Made by a program: the position numbers and the translations under genes
Shown here: one piece after another, positions 60,201-64,000 of the stretch
Position numbering within the stretch: the first letter of the stretch is position 1
Layout: every line of letters begins with the position of its first letter
Origin: Volvox africanus
Lineage: Eukaryota > Chlorophyta > Chlorophyceae > Chlamydomonadales > Volvocaceae
Assembly (NCBI GenBank): GCA_030268105.1
Contig: BSDZ01000102.1
Location: 124,001 to 188,000 of the forward strand
Reading direction: 5' to 3'
DNA length: 64,000 nucleotides
Notes under the pieces: model-generated
Database searches by the model: none
Told to the model about the DNA's origin: nothing
What the model saw: the letters and a program-made list of their open reading frames with translations, nothing else

Positions 60201-63200
60201 GGTTCAGGTTGAGGCTCAGGTTGAGGCTCAGGGATTGGGGGTTTGGCACACCGCATCGCATCAGCTGGATGGCCAGCCACATACATGTATACACACAGCA
60301 TCTGTTCAGGCACGACTGTTATGGCACGACTAATATGCCCCTGGCGTATTAGGTTCTACTCCGACCGAGAGCGGGCCAAAGACCCTAAAGTTAAGGGCAG
60401 GGTGCCCCCATGTCGATGGACGGTGACGACCCCAAATAAATTGACCTGCGAGCTGACCAGTAGCGGAGTTGACGCCTTAGTTGATTCGGCAGATTCCGCT
60501 GGATGCTGGTGGTGGGTGCTGAACCTGGGAAAACCACTGATTTCGGAGAAGTCGGCATAGGAGACTTGATGAGGGTTCCCTGAAACACCGGAGAAGGTAG
60601 GGACTGCCAGGTTAGTGGCCACGGGTGATGTACCCCCCTATCCTACACACACACATGTGTGAATGAATCTCCTGGCGCGTGCCTCACCAGCTCCCTTGAC
60701 TGACGCACCAGAGTGCGTGTCTGTGCCACGCCCTCCATCCGTCCCCCCTTCTTTGCTCAGCGTGTGCAGATGGGTGCATGGCTGCCACATGCACAGCAGC
60801 TGTTGCTCGGCTGCTGGACTCCTGCTGGTCACCATGTTTGCACCGACCATCAATTTACCAGTACCCATGCATATGATACATATGCCGACCATGGCCGTGA
60901 CAAGCCACGCACCTGCGCATGCAACATTTGAGTTCCCCTGCTTGTCGTAAAAAGTCAATCCATGCACGTGTGAGATATGGTTCAGGTTGAGGCTCAGGTT
61001 GAAGCTCAGGGATTGGGGGTTTGGCACACTGCATCGCATCAGCTGGATGGCCAGCCACATACATGTATACACACATGCGTGAATGAATCTCCTGGCGCGT
61101 GCCTCACCAGCTTCCTGGGCTGACGCACCAGAGTGCGTGTCTGTGCCACACCCTCCATCCGTCCCCTCTTCTTTGCTCAGCGTGTGCAGATGGGTGCATG
61201 GCTGCCACATGCACAGCAGCTGTTGCTCGGCTGCTGGACTCCTGCTGGTCACCATGTTTGCACCGACCATCAATTTACCAGTACCCATGCATATGATACA
61301 TATGCCGACCATGGCCGTAACAAGCCACGCACCTGCGCATGCAACATTTGAGTTCCCCTGCTTGTCGTAAAAAGTCAATCCATGCGCGTGTGAGATATGG
61401 TTCAGGTTGAGGCTCAGGTTAAAGCTCAGGGATTGGGGGTTTGGCACACTGCATCGCATCAGCTGGATGGCCAGCCACATACATGTATACACACATGCGT
61501 GAATGAATCTCCTGGCGCGTGCCTCACCAGCTTCCTGGGCTGACGCACCAGAGTGCGTGTCTGTGCCACACCCTCCATCCGTCCCCTCTTCTTTGGTCAG
61601 CGTGTGCAGATGGGTGCATGGCTGCCACATGCACAGCAGCTGTTGCTCGGCTGCTGGACTCCTGCTGGTCACCATGTTTGCACCGACCATCAATTTACCA
61701 GTACCCATGCATATGATACATATGCCGACCATGGCCGTAACAAGCCACGCACCTGCGCATGCAACATTTGAGTTCCCCTGCTTGTCGTAAAAAATCAATC
61801 CATGCACGTGTGAGATATGGTTCAGGTTGAGGCTCAGGTTGAGGCTCAGGGATTGGGGGTTTGGCACACCGCATCGCATCAGCTGGATGGCCAGCCACAT
61901 ACATGTATACACACAGCATCTGTTCAGGCACGACTGTTATGGCACGACTAATATGCCCCTGGCGTATTAGGTTCTACCCCGACCGAGAGTGGGCCAAAGA
62001 CCCTAAAGTTAAGGTCAGGGTGCCCCCATGTCGATGGACGGTGACGACCCCAATTAAAATGACCTGCGAGCTGACCAGTAGCGGAGTTGACGCCTTAGTT
62101 GATTCGGCAGATTCCGCTGGATGCTGGTGGTGGGTGCTGAACCTGGGAAAACCACTGATTTCGGAGAAGTCGGCATAGGAGACTTGATGAGGGTTCCCTG
62201 AAACACCGGAGAAGGTAGGGACTGCCAGGTTAGTGGCCACGGGTGATGTACCCCCCTATCCTACACACACACATGCGTGAATGAATCTCCTCGCGCGTGC
62301 CTCACCAGCTCCCTTGACTGACGCACCAGAGTGCGTGTCTGTGCCACACCCTCCATCCGTCCCCCCTTCTTTGCTCAGCGTGTGCAGATGGGTGCATGGC
62401 TGCCACATGCACAGCAGCTGTTGCTCGGCTGCTGGACTCCTGCTGGTCACCATGTTTGCACCGACCATCAATTTACCAGTACCCATGCATATGATACATA
62501 TGCCGACCATGGCCGTAACAAGCCACGCACCTGCGCATGCAACATTTGAGTTCCCCTGCTTGTCGTAAAAAATCAATCCATGCACGTGTGAGATATGGTT
62601 CAGGTTGAGGCTCAGGTTGAAGCTCAGGGATTGGGGGTTTGGCACACTGCATCGCATCAGCTGGATGGCCAGCCACATACATGTATACACACATGCGTGA
62701 ATGAATCTCCTGGCGCGTGCCTCACCAGCTTCCTGGGCTGACGCACCAGAGTGCGTGTCTGTGCCACACCCTCCATCCGTCCCCTCTTCTTTGGTCAGCG
62801 TGTGCAGATGGGTGCATGGCTGCCACATGCACAGCAGCTGTTGCTCGGCTGCTGGACTCCTGCTGGTCACCATGTTTGCACCGACCATCAATTTACCAGT
62901 ACCCATGCATATGATACATATGCCGACCATGGCCGTAACAAGCCACGCACCTGCGCATGCAACATTTGAGTTCCCCTGCTTGTCGTAAAAAATCAATCCA
63001 TGCACGTGTGAGATATGGTTCAGGTTGAGGCTCAGGTTGAGGCTCAGGGATTGGGGGTTTGGCACACCGCATCGCATCAGCTGGATGGCCAGCCACATAC
63101 ATGTATACACACAGCATCTGTTCAGGCACGACTGTTATGGCACGACTAATATGCCCCTGGCGTATTAGGTTCTACCCCGACCGAGAGTGGGCCAAAGACC

Positions 63201-64000
63201 CTAAAGTTAAGGTCAGGGTGCCCCCATGTCGATGGACGGTGACGACCCCAATTAAAATGACCTGCGAGCTGACCAGTAGCGGAGTTGACGCCTTAGTTGA
63301 TTCGGCAGATTCCGCTGGATGCTGGTGGTGGGTGCTGAACCTGGGAAAACCACTGATTTTGGAGAAGTCGGCATAGGAGACTTGATGAGGGTTCCCTGAA
63401 ACACCGGAGAAGGTAGGGACTGCCAGGTTAGTGGCCACGGGTGATGTACCCCCCTATCCTACACACACACATGCGTGAATGAATCTCCTCGCGCGTGCCT
63501 CACCAGCTCCCTTGACTGACGCACCAGAGTGCGTGTCTGTGCCACACCCTCCATCCGTCCCCCCTTCTTTGCTCAGCGTGTGCAGATGGGTGCATGGCTG
63601 CCACATGCACAGCAGCTGTTGCTCGGCTGCTGGACTCCTGCTGGTCACCATGTTTGCACCGACCATCAATTTACCAGTACCCATGCATATGATACATATG
63701 CCGACCATGGCCGTAACAAGCCACGCACCTGCGCATGCAACATTTGAGTTCCCCTGCTTGTCGTAAAAAATCAATCCATGCACGTGTGAGATATGGTTCA
63801 GGTTGAGGCTCAGGTTGAAGCTCAGGGATTGGGGGTTTGGCACACTGCATCGCATCAGCTGGATGGCCAGCCACATACATGTATACACACATGCGTGAAT
63901 GAATCTCCTGGCGCGTGCCTCACCAGCTTCCTGGGCTGACGCACCAGAGTGCGTGTCTGTGCCACACCCTCCATCCGTCCCCCCTTCTTTGCTCAGCGTG
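57258..64000. repeat. Satellite zone III continued: A and A+C units
   Basis: The interrupted C module resumes (to about 57471) and the array continues with 420- and 778-bp units to the window end. A 1618-bp block (about 59045-60662) recurs at 60663-62280, sharing CCATGCGCG (59763, 61381) and TTCTTTGGTCAGC. A 1198-bp A+A+C block from about 62281 recurs at 63479, sharing CTCCTCGCGCG. No host gene is seen; the last unit is cut by the window edge. Confidence 0.9.

Noticed and set aside
1..64000. CRISPR array
   Set aside because: Repeats are hundreds of bases long, units abut without unique spacers, and the context is eukaryotic.

Overview
The window is eukaryotic repeat DNA with one intact LTR retrotransposon in it. 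I recognise no ordinary host protein gene. A Ty3/Gypsy element with a C-terminal chromodomain, nuclear-type tRNA-Glu-like sequences with Pol III-style T-runs, and a very large tandem satellite all indicate a eukaryotic nuclear chromosome. The GC-rich, CA/TG-rich repeat style reminds me of green algae, but that is a low-confidence guess; nothing here fixes the species.

Satellite (1-50081 and 57253-64000). All of the non-retrotransposon sequence is built from three modules. Core A (420 bp) is present about 76 times. Module B (adds 665 bp) is inserted inside A in 21 units and always carries a tRNA-Glu(CTC)-like sequence. Module C (adds 358 bp) is inserted at an (AC)n stretch of A in 31 units. 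Unit lengths are therefore 420 (A), 1085 (A+B), 778 (A+C) and 1443 (A+B+C). The sum 76x420 + 21x665 + 31x358, plus the 7.18-kb retrotransposon with its target duplication, minus one 190-bp deletion, accounts for essentially all 64 kb.

Layout. Zone I (1 to about 12.13 kb) has A and A+B units and no C. Zone II (about 12.13 to 34.24 kb) mixes A, B and C and contains a 4.58-kb near-identical tandem duplication (13621-18201 against 18602-23182). Zone III (about 34.24 kb to the end) has only A and A+C, with long runs of pure A (seven in a row, twice). Local duplications with shared private variants (offsets 1505, 1863, 1976, 1260, 779, 1618 and 1198 bp) show recent unequal exchange or conversion.

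Retrotransposon (50082-57252, plus strand). It has 423-bp LTRs (TG...CA) that differ at one base, a 5-bp target duplication CGACC, a primer-binding site, gag with a CCHC knuckle, and pol with protease, RT, RNase H, integrase and chromodomain, followed by a polypurine tract. It landed inside a C module. gag and pol are in the same frame, separated by one UAG codon, so Gag-Pol is probably made by readthrough. The element looks complete and recent, and its chromodomain fits insertion into heterochromatic satellite.

Many long open frames cross the satellite, including antisense frames of 984 and 963 codons. I read them as by-products of a 420-bp period divisible by three, not as genes.
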